From NCBI RefSeq assembly GCF_014696625.1, contig NZ_JACJQL010000010.1:62001-126000 (forward strand): a DNA stretch of 64,000 nucleotides, in the 5' to 3' direction. This document shows positions 53,597 to 62,874 of the stretch, piece after piece (the stretch's first letter is position 1; the number at the start of each line of letters is the position of its first letter). The DNA is from Nostoc parmelioides FACHB-3921. GTDB taxonomy: Bacteria; Cyanobacteriota; Cyanobacteriia; Cyanobacteriales; Nostocaceae. Position numbers and translations under genes: made by a program. The notes below the pieces were generated by a model. It did no database searches. It saw nothing but the letters and a program-made list of their open reading frames with translations, and was not told where the DNA came from.

Positions 53597-54418
53597 GTTT
53601 TAATTAACAAAAATCCCTATCAGGGATTGAAACTTGCTGGCTATATTAATCAGCGAATTAGTACCGGGCGTTTTAATTAACAAAAATCCCTATCAGGGAT
53701 TGAAACAACTTGTTCCTCAAACTGGGCAGCCCAAAATAAATCACATCCATGTTTTAATTAACAAAAATCCCTATCAGGGATTGAAACAATTGCTCTTAGA
53801 TCCCAGTTAAAACATGAAGTATGTTTTAATTAACAAAAATCCCTATCAGGGATTGAAACTACGTGGCTGGGCAGAACTGCCGCAGAGGGCAAGGTTTTAA
53901 TTAACAAAAATCCCTATCAGGGATTGAAACTTCTTTGGCGAATGTGCCTCCAAATTTGAGCCAAGTTTTAATTAACAAAAATCCCTATCAGGGATTGAAA
54001 CCTGGAAAGAGTACTCTAAGGAGGAACTACGGGAGAGTTTTAATTAACAAAAATCCCTATCAGGGATTGAAACTTTAAAGCTTGTTGTAGTTCTTGGCGT
54101 GTCATCGTTTTAATTAACAAAAATCCCTATCAGGGATTGAAACGTACTATCTGCCTTGGGTTCACTAAGTATTTCTGCTGTTTTAATTAACAAAAATCCC
54201 TATCAGGGATTGAAACACCTGGAGCTAGTCGAGGGGGTGAAAGTAATAAAGTTTTAATTAACAAAAATCCCTATCAGGGATTGAAACATGATTTTAGCTC
54301 CTTTAAAAATTAATTAAGTGTTTAAGTTTTAATTAACAAAAATCCCTATCAGGGATTGAAACTGGACGTAATGCACCCCAGACTTCCAAATACCTTTAGT
54401 TTTAACTAACAAAAATCC
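53597..54418 (+). CRISPR. CRISPR array, 11 perfect 37-nt repeats plus a degenerate terminal repeat
   Basis: The repeat begins GTTTTAATTAAC and ends GGGATTGAAAC, 37 bases, with the inner 7-bp stem AATCCCT/AGGGATT around ATC. Identical copies start at 53597, 53670, 53751, 53823, 53894, 53965, 54037, 54107, 54180, 54251 and 54326. A decayed copy starts at 54399 (first 20 bases with one change). Spacers are 36, 44, 35, 34, 34, 35, 33, 36, 34, 38 and 36 bases. The ATTGAAAC 3' end and the degenerate right-hand repeat give plus-strand orientation with the leader on the left. No cas gene occurs in the window. Confidence 0.99.
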
Positions 54419-54573
54419 TCAAATATCACCAATGTAAAAAATAACATTTTTTTAAAATTTACTGCCTATATTTATTTACAAACAAAAGTTAGGTGATCAT
54501 TCCATTAAAGATATGTTCATGGTAAATTTTTAACAGTGTGTTCTACTCGTCTCACCTCATCAATATCTCCACT

Positions 54574-54984
54574 ATGAACATCGACCGATTGCAGGAACTT
54601 AAGCAGAAACTAACTATTGAAGCAGACTTGTCCGCGATCTGGTCATTTTATATGGATTCTTTTGTGGATGATACTGAATTTATAGAACTGGGTGAGCCTA
54701 AATATAATGAATATCTAGATGCTGTCATCCACAAAACTTGTGAGCAAATGTTTGGCAGGGTCATCAAGATTACTGACTTTTTGACAATCTACATTGCACA
54801 GTATGGTTTTTTCCATGCCCCTTTTTGGGCTGAAAAACGTATTGGCGGTGTGATTTATTTCGAGGATCTCAAAATTGGCTTAATTGCCGTATCTGCGGAT
54901 TATCCTCCTACAGATGAAGTTAAGTATTCACGGTTTTCTGAGGTTATGCAATTGCCTACATCTAATCGTCTTGATCTCAACTGA
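54574..54984 (+). CDS. Conserved hypothetical protein downstream of the CRISPR array
   Basis: A 136-residue soluble protein (start MNIDRLQELKQKLTIEADLS; a GTG 36 bases upstream is possible). The middle (YLDAVIHKTCEQMFGRVIKI, GFFHAPFWAEKRIGGVIYFED) looks like an alpha/beta fold, and no family is recognised. No Cas motif is visible. It lies 155 bases after the last repeat and may have its own promoter. Confidence 0.65.
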   Translation: MNIDRLQELKQKLTIEADLSAIWSFYMDSFVDDTEFIELGEPKYNEYLDAVIHKTCEQMFGRVIKITDFLTIYIAQYGFFHAPFWAEKRIGGVIYFEDLKIGLIAVSADYPPTDEVKYSRFSEVMQLPTSNRLDLN

Positions 54985-55160
54985 TAAAAGCACAACGCAT
55001 CAATCCCACTAATATGTAATTATCACTGCGCCGCTATCTTGTTTTAATTTAATGCAATAAACTTTGGCTCAGATTGAAGTACTTTAAGTTGGTCTTTGGA
55101 CAGGCTTATTCGCTCTTGAAGGCTAAATTTATTTGCACACAAAATTCTCATTCAAAAGAT

Positions 55161-56279
55161 ATGAATAACAACATTTTCGGACTCTCATTTTCTATAGTCT
55201 TTGGTGCTGCTAGCGCCTTTTGCTTGGGAACATTGCCTGCGAATGCCAACCTATTAATTAGTAATACTACAGGGAATAATGTTGTACTTTTTGATAAACA
55301 GAACGGCCAATTCTTAAAAGATTTTATTACATCGGGTAGTGGCGGGTTAATCAGTCCCGATGATTTGAACTTTGGACAGGATGGGAATCTTTATGTCTCT
55401 AGTGGTAATAATCCAAGTAATTCAGCAATCCTTCGCTACGATGGAAAAACTGGCAAGTTCATTGATGTTTTTGCCTCTGGTGGGGGTTTATCACGACCCT
55501 ATGGTGCTACGTTCGGGCCGGATGGTTTCCTTTACGTCAGTAGTTTTCTTACCGACCAAATCCTCCGCTACAATGGCACGACTGGTCAATTCATCGACGT
55601 TTTTGCCGCAGGTAACGGTCTGTCTGGTGGATTAAATGGGCCAAATGACTTGTTATTTGCTCCGGATGGTAGCTTGTACGTTACTACTCAAGGAAGTATC
55701 GCTGTAGATAACGAAGCCACCTTTCCTGGTCTACCCAGTCAGGTATTGCGTTTCGATTTAGCCACGAAGACTTCTACCGTATTTATAGACCAGCCAACTC
55801 CATCACCAGATAGTTTCGGTTTCGTTAGTTTTCTCGGATTAGCCCTGGGGCCAGACGGTAACTTATTTGTTAGCGATTTTGCCAACGATATTAGGCATTA
55901 CAATTTGCAAACAGGAGAATTAATTAATATTTTATCGACGAATTATACAGGTACTGTTCCTAGTAATAATTTCATTGGCAATTTAGCTTTCGGAGCAAAC
56001 AATACTCTTTACACAGTTGGCTTTGATTTTACTCAGAATAATAAGGGGGCAATTCTTCGCTATAACGGAGCCACAGGAGCGCCATTCCCATCTCAGGGTA
56101 ATAGTAATGCTATCTTTGTACCCACTACTGATAAGTTGTCACGTCCCATTGGTATTGCCTTCGTAGATCAAAATTTGGCTCCTGTGCCTGAAGCCAGTAC
56201 CTCCATCGGCTTATTATCTTTAGGAGTTCTCTTCTCAATTTCGTGGCTAAAACGAGAACAGGTAAAACGTAACACCTAG
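55161..56279 (+). CDS. NHL-repeat PEP-CTERM protein
   Basis: A 372-residue exported protein. The signal peptide is MNNNIFGLSFSIVFGAASAF with cleavage near ANA. The body has about five NHL/six-bladed-propeller repeats (GQDGNLYVSSGNNPSNSAIL, FGPDGFLYVSSFLTDQILRY, LGPDGNLFVSDFAND). The C-terminal sorting signal is VPEASTSIGLLSLGVLFSI then KREQVKR (PEP-like box, membrane helix, basic tail). I start at ATG 55161 because the upstream part of the longer frame (to 55074) lacks a signal sequence. It is a candidate exosortase substrate at the cell surface. Confidence 0.82.
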   Translation: MNNNIFGLSFSIVFGAASAFCLGTLPANANLLISNTTGNNVVLFDKQNGQFLKDFITSGSGGLISPDDLNFGQDGNLYVSSGNNPSNSAILRYDGKTGKFIDVFASGGGLSRPYGATFGPDGFLYVSSFLTDQILRYNGTTGQFIDVFAAGNGLSGGLNGPNDLLFAPDGSLYVTTQGSIAVDNEATFPGLPSQVLRFDLATKTSTVFIDQPTPSPDSFGFVSFLGLALGPDGNLFVSDFANDIRHYNLQTGELINILSTNYTGTVPSNNFIGNLAFGANNTLYTVGFDFTQNNKGAILRYNGATGAPFPSQGNSNAIFVPTTDKLSRPIGIAFVDQNLAPVPEASTSIGLLSLGVLFSISWLKREQVKRNT

Positions 56280-56283
56280 CGCA

Positions 56284-56436
56284 ATGTCCCTGCTAGCAGA
56301 TGCAGAACACATTCTTTCAGATGTAGCAGCATTAGGCTTGGCACTAATTGCTGCTTGGCTATTATCTGTGATTGGACTTGGCTTGTTAGCGGGTAGAAAA
56401 ACCCTATCTTTCAAAAAGGTCAGCACAAAAGCTTGA
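56284..56436 (+). CDS. Small 50-residue membrane protein or PEP-CTERM tail remnant
   Basis: A short frame starting MSLLADAEHILSDVAALG, with one hydrophobic helix (ALIAAWLLSVIGLGLLAG) and a basic end RKTLSFKK. The layout is like a PEP-CTERM tail without the PEP box. It begins 5 bases after the stop of the NHL PEP-CTERM gene. It could be a real small protein or a decayed fragment. Confidence 0.35.
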   Translation: MSLLADAEHILSDVAALGLALIAAWLLSVIGLGLLAGRKTLSFKKVSTKA

Positions 56437-56467
56437 GCTATAGCTGGGGACTGGGGACTGGAGACTG

Positions 56468-56542
56468 GGGACTGGGTGAAAAGTCCTGTTGTGTCTAGGT
56501 TTTATAATCTATTGATGTCCTAACACTACTGACAACAGTTAT
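56468..56542 (+). repeat. 75-bp dispersed repeat, copy B
   Basis: It matches 38293-38367 at 69 of 75 bases, in the same orientation. It lies 189 bases after the NHL PEP-CTERM gene, with a row of GGGGACTGG units just before it (56445-56475). Confidence 0.75.
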
Positions 56543-56685
56543 AATTTTTCAATTCTGTTTTTAATTCATTGGTGAATGAACTGTGGTTTGGGCTTAAAGC
56601 TTGCGCCGCAGTTTAGTTTTAATTTGAGTTCGACACCTACAGCCGCTTTACATAGGGTTTTAAAAAACAAACCTCGACTAATTAT

Positions 56686-57318
56686 CTATTTAAAGATAGA
56701 CGGTAGAATACTAGGAGCCAACCATAAACCGTAACCAATAAAAGCAAATACGGCTGTAATGACAGCAGTGACGACATAGCTGAGGCAAATTAATAAACCA
56801 TCAGATTCAATTGTGGCGATCGCTAATAATAAAATACCAACAGTAGGTATGGGGTTAGTTAAGGGAATTGGTGAGATGAGTAATATTGTCAGCCAAGATA
56901 TACAAAATCCGTTGATGCGCCAGGTTAAAGGGTTATGAGCAATTTTGCTTAACCGGGGACGGGCGATTTTTTCTACAACCTTGGTAACACGCCGCAGATT
57001 TTGAAGAAGAAACTGGGCAAAAGGACGGGGGAATTTATAATGAGCGATTTTTTTAGGTAACCAAGGCGATCGCCTACCCAAAAGCATCTGTATCGATAAT
57101 ATCAGACAAGCAGCACCAAAAGGCCCTGTTGCCCCTGGTGGCATAGGAAATAAGAAAGGCAGAACCAATAATGCAATTACCAAGCTAAAACCACGTTCTG
57201 AGGTTTCTGCCAAAATGTCGCCAAGTGTCAAATGCTGTTCGGCTAAACGTTGCAGCAATGACTTAATTTCTTGAGAAAAGCTTAAGCGTATTTGGTGTGA
57301 ATTGAGGTGAATTGCCAC
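56686..57318 (-). CDS. exoD: ExoD-family membrane protein
   Basis: A 210-residue integral membrane protein of the ExoD family, named for a role in exopolysaccharide synthesis and symbiosis in rhizobia, with an unknown reaction. A short cytoplasmic start is followed by LTLGDILAETSERGFSLVIALLVLPFLFPMPPG, a diagnostic motif. Later helices cover ISWLTILLISPIPLTNPIP and the C-terminal VTAVITAVFAFIGYGLW. It is monocistronic. Confidence 0.85.
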   Translation of the reverse strand: MAIHLNSHQIRLSFSQEIKSLLQRLAEQHLTLGDILAETSERGFSLVIALLVLPFLFPMPPGATGPFGAACLILSIQMLLGRRSPWLPKKIAHYKFPRPFAQFLLQNLRRVTKVVEKIARPRLSKIAHNPLTWRINGFCISWLTILLISPIPLTNPIPTVGILLLAIATIESDGLLICLSYVVTAVITAVFAFIGYGLWLAPSILPSIFK

Positions 57319-57396
57319 AATAATCCCACTTAATCTAACTAAAATAAATACGAAATATCAATACAAATGCACCCACTATATATTTATTACAATAAG

Positions 57397-57462
57397 CTAT
57401 TCTGCTTTTAAGTTGCACAATCTATCGTGAAGGCTGTTGAGCGTTGACAGTTAACAGTTATC
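57397..57462 (+). repeat. 66-bp dispersed repeat, copy 2
   Basis: Second copy of the repeat at 43652-43717. The first 34 bases are identical; the rest (GTTGAGCGTTGACAGTTAAC) is heptamer-like. It lies between exoD and the lipid kinase gene, 30 bases downstream of the latter. Confidence 0.75.
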
Positions 57463-57491
57463 ACTCATTTTTACCCTGCCTCTTCTCTACT

Positions 57492-58367
57492 TCACACTGG
57501 CGGAACTAAAACAGCTACAGCTTTAGGAATAACGCGAAATGTAGCAGGGGTATAGGTTGTGATTTCACCATCGGTATTAATGGCACGGGGTTTACGTGTA
57601 TAAACTTCAAACTCCTGGCCGTTGAGGGCGCGGACGTTTTGTCGATGAATGTGTCTACCATTTCGCATTGCGGGTAATAAGGGAATAATTTCCCACCAAT
57701 GACGAATTTCTACACTATAAAGGTCTAATCTTTGGTCATCAATGCTAGCATCGGGAACTATAGCCATACCACCACCGTAATAGCGCCCATTTCCGACAGC
57801 GATTTGTACAGTTTTGACCCGGAACACTCTATCTTTAGAGCGAATTTCTGCACTAAAGGGACGAGATTCCCAAATAACTCGTATTGCTGTGACAGCATAA
57901 GCAAATACTCCCCAACGACGTTTAAATTCTTTGGTCAGTCGGCGGGTAATTTTTACACTTAGCCCTAAACTGGCAACATTAAAAAAGTGTTTACCATTTA
58001 CCCAACCTAAATCAATACGTCTTAACTCTCCTGCGGCAATTGTTTTACAAGCTTCAGGTAATGAGTTAGAAATTCCTAATGTTCTAGCTAAGTCATTAGC
58101 AGTTCCTAGCGGCAAAATGCCTAAAGGTAATTGTGTTTCTACTAAAGCATCAACGACAGCATTTAATGTACCGTCACCCCCTCCAACTATAACTAAATCA
58201 ACTTGGTATTTATATTTATGTATAACTTGAGAAAGATGTTTAGGGTGTTCTGTTGATTCTTCGATTAACTGAAAATTGAATTTTTTCAGATGATTAATTG
58301 CCTCCAATAGACGCGCTTGTCCTTGGCGGGCATGACGATTAACTAATAGCAGTGCGCGGAGGCTCAT
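57492..58367 (-). CDS. YegS/BmrU-type diacylglycerol/lipid kinase
   Basis: A 291-residue soluble lipid kinase. The nucleotide-binding loop is LVIVGGGDGTLNAVVDALVE. PLGILPLGTANDLARTLG is the second family motif. YYGGGMAIVPDASIDDQRLDLY lies near the end of the beta-sandwich. Members phosphorylate diacylglycerol or similar lipids at the membrane surface. The gene is about 400 bases downstream of nrtD on the same strand and is not obviously part of that operon. Confidence 0.88.
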   Translation of the reverse strand: MSLRALLLVNRHARQGQARLLEAINHLKKFNFQLIEESTEHPKHLSQVIHKYKYQVDLVIVGGGDGTLNAVVDALVETQLPLGILPLGTANDLARTLGISNSLPEACKTIAAGELRRIDLGWVNGKHFFNVASLGLSVKITRRLTKEFKRRWGVFAYAVTAIRVIWESRPFSAEIRSKDRVFRVKTVQIAVGNGRYYGGGMAIVPDASIDDQRLDLYSVEIRHWWEIIPLLPAMRNGRHIHRQNVRALNGQEFEVYTRKPRAINTDGEITTYTPATFRVIPKAVAVLVPPV

Positions 58368-58762
58368 AATAGTTCGTAATTTGTAATACGTAATTCGTGG
58401 TTAAGATATATGGAAATCAAGGTTAATTCTGAAAAAATTACTGACAATGGGTGTGTTAATTCTACCGTAAGAATATGGTCATAGATGATTGAAAATACAG
58501 CAATGTCTTTTCCTAAGAATTATCTATATTTATCATAGATAAAAAATATAATAATTGTTGTCAGAAAATTTCGGTGTATCAGATTATCAGTTGTGTGAAA
58601 TACCACAGATCCCCGACTTCTTTGAGAAATCGGGGATCTAGTATCGCACAAATTATTGATGATTGTTGTTTAAAAAAAAGGTAGAAGATAAGTAGCAAAA
58701 TCAGGGGATTTTACCTTTTATCTTTTACCTAAGTGCTAACAGTCGTCATCTGGGGAACGTTG
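58368..58762. other. Intergenic region after nrtD with a palindrome
   Basis: A 395-base AT-rich gap. A near-perfect hairpin lies at 58607-58639 (AGATCCCCGA ... TCGGGGATCT). The usual downstream gene narB is not here. A small A/T-rich repeat precedes the 3' end of nrtD. No gene was recognised. Confidence 0.5.
58607..58639. repeat. AGATCCCCGA/TCGGGGATCT palindrome
   Basis: Perfect 10-bp arms at 58607-58616 and 58630-58639, extended inward by TTCT/AGAA after one mismatch. It lacks a T-run. This sequence type recurs in Nostoc genomes. It could act as a terminator between nrtD and the lipid kinase gene. Confidence 0.7.
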
Positions 58763-59632
58763 TTATCCCACATCATCATGGGCAAATCTATTAAAGAGAA
58801 AGTCTAGGGCGTAGTTACGCAGTTTATAGTATTCTGGATCTTCCATTATACGGGCGCGATCGCGTGGGCGAGAAAATGGAATTTCCAACACTTCACCGAT
58901 TTTGGCGTGGGGGCCGTTGGTCATCATTACCAATTTGTCGGCTAAAAATAGCGCCTCATCGATGTCGTGGGTAATCATCAATACTGTGCAACGATTATCA
59001 CCCCAGATTTTCAACAATTCTTCTTGTAATTCTTCTTTGGTAATGGCATCTAGCGCCCCAAAAGGTTCGTCTAAAATCAGGACTTTAGGACGAATTGCCA
59101 AAGCACGGGCAATAGATACCCGTTGTCTCATACCACCCGACATTTGCATGGGCTTTTTCTCCATCGCATCAGCCAGTCCCACCATTGCCAGATGTTCCCG
59201 GACAATTGACCTTTTCTCTGGTTCTGGCTTGTTGGGGTAAACGGCGTTGACAGCTAGGTAGATATTTTCAAATGCAGTCCGCCAAGGAAGTAGGGCATAG
59301 TTTTGAAACACCACCATTCTATCGGGGCCTGGTTGGGTGATGGGTTCGCCTTCCAGTAAAACTTGCCCGGAGGTAGGAAAGTTAAAACCAGACACCATAT
59401 TTAGCAGCGTGGATTTACCACAACCAGAGTGACCAATAACGCAGAGAAATTCACCCTGTTCTACATTTAAGTTAACGCCATCAAGGACGGTGAAGGGGCC
59501 TTTCTTGGTGGGATAGACTTTGCTAACGTCTTTAATTTCTAGGAAAGGTCTGTTGTAATTAGTCCCATCAGCTGACCGTCTTTCCTGTCTGCTTCTGGTG
59601 GTTTCGGTAACGATTGAACTACGGTTTTGCAT
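58763..59632 (-). CDS. nrtD: Nitrate ABC transporter ATP-binding protein NrtD
   Basis: A 289-residue ATPase of the high-affinity nitrate/nitrite transporter. Walker A is [16 protein letters not shown], the Q-loop part is VFQNYALLPWRTAFENIYL, the signature is MSGGMRQRVSIARAL and Walker B is [14 protein letters not shown]. Unlike NrtC it has no C-terminal sensor domain. The start at 59632 (MQNRSSIV) is preferred over 59743, because the longer frame runs through an intergenic repeat. It is the last gene of the nrt operon seen here. Confidence 0.92.
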   Translation of the reverse strand: MQNRSSIVTETTRSRQERRSADGTNYNRPFLEIKDVSKVYPTKKGPFTVLDGVNLNVEQGEFLCVIGHSGCGKSTLLNMVSGFNFPTSGQVLLEGEPITQPGPDRMVVFQNYALLPWRTAFENIYLAVNAVYPNKPEPEKRSIVREHLAMVGLADAMEKKPMQMSGGMRQRVSIARALAIRPKVLILDEPFGALDAITKEELQEELLKIWGDNRCTVLMITHDIDEALFLADKLVMMTNGPHAKIGEVLEIPFSRPRDRARIMEDPEYYKLRNYALDFLFNRFAHDDVG

Positions 59633-59665
59633 GGTGGTGAAGGGGGTATGATTTGGGGGATTTTT

Positions 59666-59750
59666 GTAGGGTGCGTTAAGGACGTTAGTCCTAAGGCACC
59701 ATGCGAGATTATGGGTGCGGTGCGTTAGCCTGCGACATAACACACCCTAC
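59666..59750. repeat. Inverted-repeat element between nrtC and nrtD
   Basis: The arms GTAGGGTGCGTTA (59666-59678) and TAACACACCCTAC (59738-59750) match at 12 of 13 positions and enclose 59 bases that contain GTGCGTTAGCCTGCGACA. The same family as the element at 13615. It lies in the nrtC-nrtD gap and could attenuate nrtD expression. Confidence 0.7.
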
Positions 59751-59813
59751 GGGCTGTGATTTTGAATTTTGTTGGCGTAAGCCTTGCCGTAGGCTATTTT
59801 GAATTTTGAATTG

Positions 59814-61817
59814 TTAAGCTACTCTTCTGGTTGGCGAGTCGAGGACAACTTCCGCAATGGAGAAATCACGCTTAATGTGCAGGCTGTTGAGATAGGCTAT
59901 GGGGTCGTCGGCGTTAAAGGGTGTGCCATCAAATAATTCGATGGGTTGGCGAGTGTAACTGATATCCAGACCTAATTCTCTGGCGGCGGTGCTGAAAACC
60001 CTTACACGACAAACCCGTTCGACAACTTCTACCCAGTTTCTGGGGAAAGGCGTATCACCCCAGCGCGCCAACTGACTCATAATCCAGATTTGTTCGGTAC
60101 GGCTGGGACGGTTGATGGCTGACTCAGCAAAAAACTGGTGGTGGGCGTAGTCCTGTAATGGGTGGTCTATATCACAGACAAGGCTATTCGGGTCTTCCAG
60201 TTGAATGTAATCTAAATCTGTGCTGACGTAATCTCTACCCGCCACTATTCTTCTGACTTCTTCGACATTTTCTGGTCGAGAACAATATTCGCAGGCTTCC
60301 AGCAAAGCTTTAGTCAAGGCGATGTGGGTATTAGGATATCTTTCTGCCCAATCTTCCCGCACACCCAAGACTTTACCGGGGTGTCCCAACCACACTTCCA
60401 AATCGGTAGCGATGGTAAAGCCGACATTTTCCACGGCGGCGCGGTAGTTCCAAGGTTCACCCACGCAATAACCGTCAATACTTTTGTTTTGCAAGTCGGC
60501 TACCATCTGGGCTGGTGGGATGGTTCTCATGTCCACATCTAAATCGGGGTCAATTCCACCAGCCGCTAACCAGTAACGTAGCAATAAATTGTGCATGGAC
60601 GCGGGATGGACTACCCCCATGATGTGGCGCTGGTCACGGGTACGCAATAGGTAATTTTTAAAGTCCGATAAGCTGCGGACACCTTCATCATAAAAGCGTT
60701 TCGCCAAAGTGATGGCGTTACCGTTGCGGGTCATGGTGAGGGCGGTAACCACAGGTAGGGGTTGGTTATCATGTCCTCCCAAGGTTAACCACATGGGCAT
60801 CCCGGAAGGCATTTGGGCTGCGTCTATATAACCGCCTTTCATGCCATCAACGATACCCCGCCAACTAGTTTCCCGCACTAAGTTGACTTCATCTAAACCA
60901 TGTTTAGTAAAGAATCCTTTTTCTTTAGCCACGGCTAAGGGGGCGCAAGCTGTCAAGGGTAAGAAACCAATTTCTAGGTTAACTTTTTCTAACCCATGAC
61001 GAGCCACATCTGCGGTCTTCCGGGCGCGAATTTTCTTCACCCGCTTTTGTTGGTTGAGGAAGTAAATCATCTCACTCCGCAAACTGTAGTAGCTTGGGTG
61101 TTCTACTACTTCCATCCGTTTGCGGGGTCTGGGGATATCAACTTCCAAAATGTCACCAATTTTGGATTCGGGGCCGTTGGTCAACATCACAATTCTGTCA
61201 GACAGCAGCACGGCTTCATCTACGTCGTGAGTCACCATTACCGCAGTGACTTCATTTTCTTCGCAGATTTGCATTAACTGTTCCTGCAAATTACCCCTGG
61301 TGAGGGCATCCAAAGCGCCAAAGGGTTCATCCAATAGTAATAGTTTAGGACGAATTGCCAAGGCACGAGCGATCGCCACCCGTTGTTTTTGTCCCCCAGA
61401 CAACATCCCCGGTTGTTTATCTGCATGGGGACGCAAACCCACCATATCTATATGTTTTTCTACAATTGATTTGCGTTCAGCTTCCGGCATTCCCTTCATG
61501 ACTGAGTTTACAGCCAGGGCAATATTTTCTCTCACCGTCCGCCAAGGCAACAAAGAATAGTTTTGGAAAACCACCATCCGGTCTGGCCCTGGTCTGCTAA
61601 TTCTTTGTCCTTCCAGGGTTACTATACCTTCACTCGGCAAATCCAACCCAGCAATCATATTCAATAAAGTGGACTTACCGCAACCGGAGTGACCAATCAA
61701 AGAAACAAACTCACCTTTTTTAATTTGGAGGTCAATTCCTTTGAGGGCGATATATTTCCCACCACCGGTTAATTCAAATACCTTATCAATTTGGTCAACT
61801 GCAACAAATACGCTCAT
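59814..61817 (-). CDS. nrtC: Nitrate transporter NrtC (ATPase with NrtA-like regulatory domain)
   Basis: A 667-residue fusion protein. The first 260 residues are an ABC ATPase (Walker [10 protein letters not shown], signature [16 protein letters not shown], Walker [15 protein letters not shown]). The C-terminal 380 residues resemble the solute-binding protein NrtA ([39 protein letters not shown]), which mediates inhibition of uptake by ammonium in Synechococcus. The start at 61817 (MSVFVAV) is chosen because AAAGGAA lies just before it. It lies 81 bases after nrtB, across a heptamer block. Confidence 0.94.
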   Translation of the reverse strand: MSVFVAVDQIDKVFELTGGGKYIALKGIDLQIKKGEFVSLIGHSGCGKSTLLNMIAGLDLPSEGIVTLEGQRISRPGPDRMVVFQNYSLLPWRTVRENIALAVNSVMKGMPEAERKSIVEKHIDMVGLRPHADKQPGMLSGGQKQRVAIARALAIRPKLLLLDEPFGALDALTRGNLQEQLMQICEENEVTAVMVTHDVDEAVLLSDRIVMLTNGPESKIGDILEVDIPRPRKRMEVVEHPSYYSLRSEMIYFLNQQKRVKKIRARKTADVARHGLEKVNLEIGFLPLTACAPLAVAKEKGFFTKHGLDEVNLVRETSWRGIVDGMKGGYIDAAQMPSGMPMWLTLGGHDNQPLPVVTALTMTRNGNAITLAKRFYDEGVRSLSDFKNYLLRTRDQRHIMGVVHPASMHNLLLRYWLAAGGIDPDLDVDMRTIPPAQMVADLQNKSIDGYCVGEPWNYRAAVENVGFTIATDLEVWLGHPGKVLGVREDWAERYPNTHIALTKALLEACEYCSRPENVEEVRRIVAGRDYVSTDLDYIQLEDPNSLVCDIDHPLQDYAHHQFFAESAINRPSRTEQIWIMSQLARWGDTPFPRNWVEVVERVCRVRVFSTAARELGLDISYTRQPIELFDGTPFNADDPIAYLNSLHIKRDFSIAEVVLDSPTRRVA

Positions 61818-61854
61818 TTCCTTTGTTCCCCATGACTGTGTTCGCTTGGTCAAT

Positions 61855-61898
61855 AGCCATTAACTAATGACTATTGACTAATGACTATTGACTATTGA
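61855..61898. repeat. Heptamer STRR block between nrtB and nrtC
   Basis: Tandem ACTATTGACTAATG-type 7-base units over 44 bases. They fill the gap between the nrtB stop and the nrtC leader and may affect mRNA stability. Confidence 0.75.
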
Positions 61899-62738
61899 CT
61901 ACTTCTGTTCTGCTGGTAAAATTTTGTTTTGCAACCAAGCCATTAACTTATCGAGAATCAGACCAACAACACCGATGTAGACCAGGGCTAAAATTACTTC
62001 GCTGACGTTGTTGTTTTGATAAGCATCCCAGATGAAAAAGCCAATTCCAACGATACCGGACATAACGATTTCTGCGGCGATAATCGCTAACCAAGCCAAA
62101 CCAATCGCTATTCTCAAGCCAGTGAAAATGTAGGGTAACGCAGAGGGAATAAGGATGTTGGTGAAGTATTCTTTGCGGCTAAGTTGAAGAACTTTAGCAA
62201 CGTTGTTGTAATCTTGGGGAATTTGAGTTACGCCTACTGCCGTGTTAATCAAGATAGGCCAAATGGCGGTGATGAAAATTACGAATAATGCTGCTGGTTC
62301 GTTTTGTCTTAAAGCTGCCAAGGAAATGGGAACCCAAGCCAAAGGTGGTACAGTCCGCAGTAATTGGAATATGGGGTCTAAAGCTTTGGACATGGTTTTA
62401 TTGATGCCAATTAAAACTCCCAAGGCAACGCCAACAACGGCCGCTAAACTATAGCTGATTGCTACCCGTTGGAGACTGGCTAAAATTTGCCAAAATAGAC
62501 CTTTGTCTGTGCCACCCTTATCATAGAAAGGATACAAAATGAGTATCCAAGTGTCTTGAATTACTTGTACAGGCCCTGGTAGTGTAGCGCCAGGAGTCCA
62601 GGAGAATAATTGCCAGATTACCAGAAAAATTGCAATGGCGATCGCTGGCGGGAATAAATCGGGAAACTGCTTTTGTAAACTTGATAAGAAACTGTTATCA
62701 AATCTAGGATTTACAGGTCTTTTCTGTGCGACGGTCAT
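61899..62738 (-). CDS. nrtB: Nitrate ABC transporter permease NrtB
   Basis: A 279-residue membrane permease with six helices. The BPD_transp_1 domain has ASLQRVAISYSLAAVVGVALG near residue 88 and the EAA loop NVAKVLQLSRKEYFTNILIPSALPYIFTGL near 190. FIWDAYQNNNVSEVILALVY closes the channel part. The start MTVAQKRPVNPRFDNS is cytoplasmic. It fits between nrtA and nrtC in the usual order. Confidence 0.94.
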   Translation of the reverse strand: MTVAQKRPVNPRFDNSFLSSLQKQFPDLFPPAIAIAIFLVIWQLFSWTPGATLPGPVQVIQDTWILILYPFYDKGGTDKGLFWQILASLQRVAISYSLAAVVGVALGVLIGINKTMSKALDPIFQLLRTVPPLAWVPISLAALRQNEPAALFVIFITAIWPILINTAVGVTQIPQDYNNVAKVLQLSRKEYFTNILIPSALPYIFTGLRIAIGLAWLAIIAAEIVMSGIVGIGFFIWDAYQNNNVSEVILALVYIGVVGLILDKLMAWLQNKILPAEQK

Positions 62739-62810
62739 GTTAATTTATGCTCCTCAGATGATGACTTGTGGAAAACTGACTCAAGAGTGTAGCGATTCTC
62801 TTGATTGATA

Positions 62811-62874
62811 ATTGATGACTGATGACTGATGACTGATGACTGATGACTGTTGACTGATGACTGTTAACTAATGA
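62811..62874. repeat. Heptamer STRR block between nrtA and nrtB
   Basis: Eight or so tandem TGATGAC/TGTTGAC units from 62811 to 62874. They occupy almost the entire 3' part of the nrtA-nrtB gap (62739-62874), which is longer than in many nrt operons. Confidence 0.8.

Noticed and set aside
54538-54984. Idea that the gene right after the array is a cas gene
   Set aside because: No Cas1, Cas2, Cas6 or other Cas motif is visible in its 136 residues.
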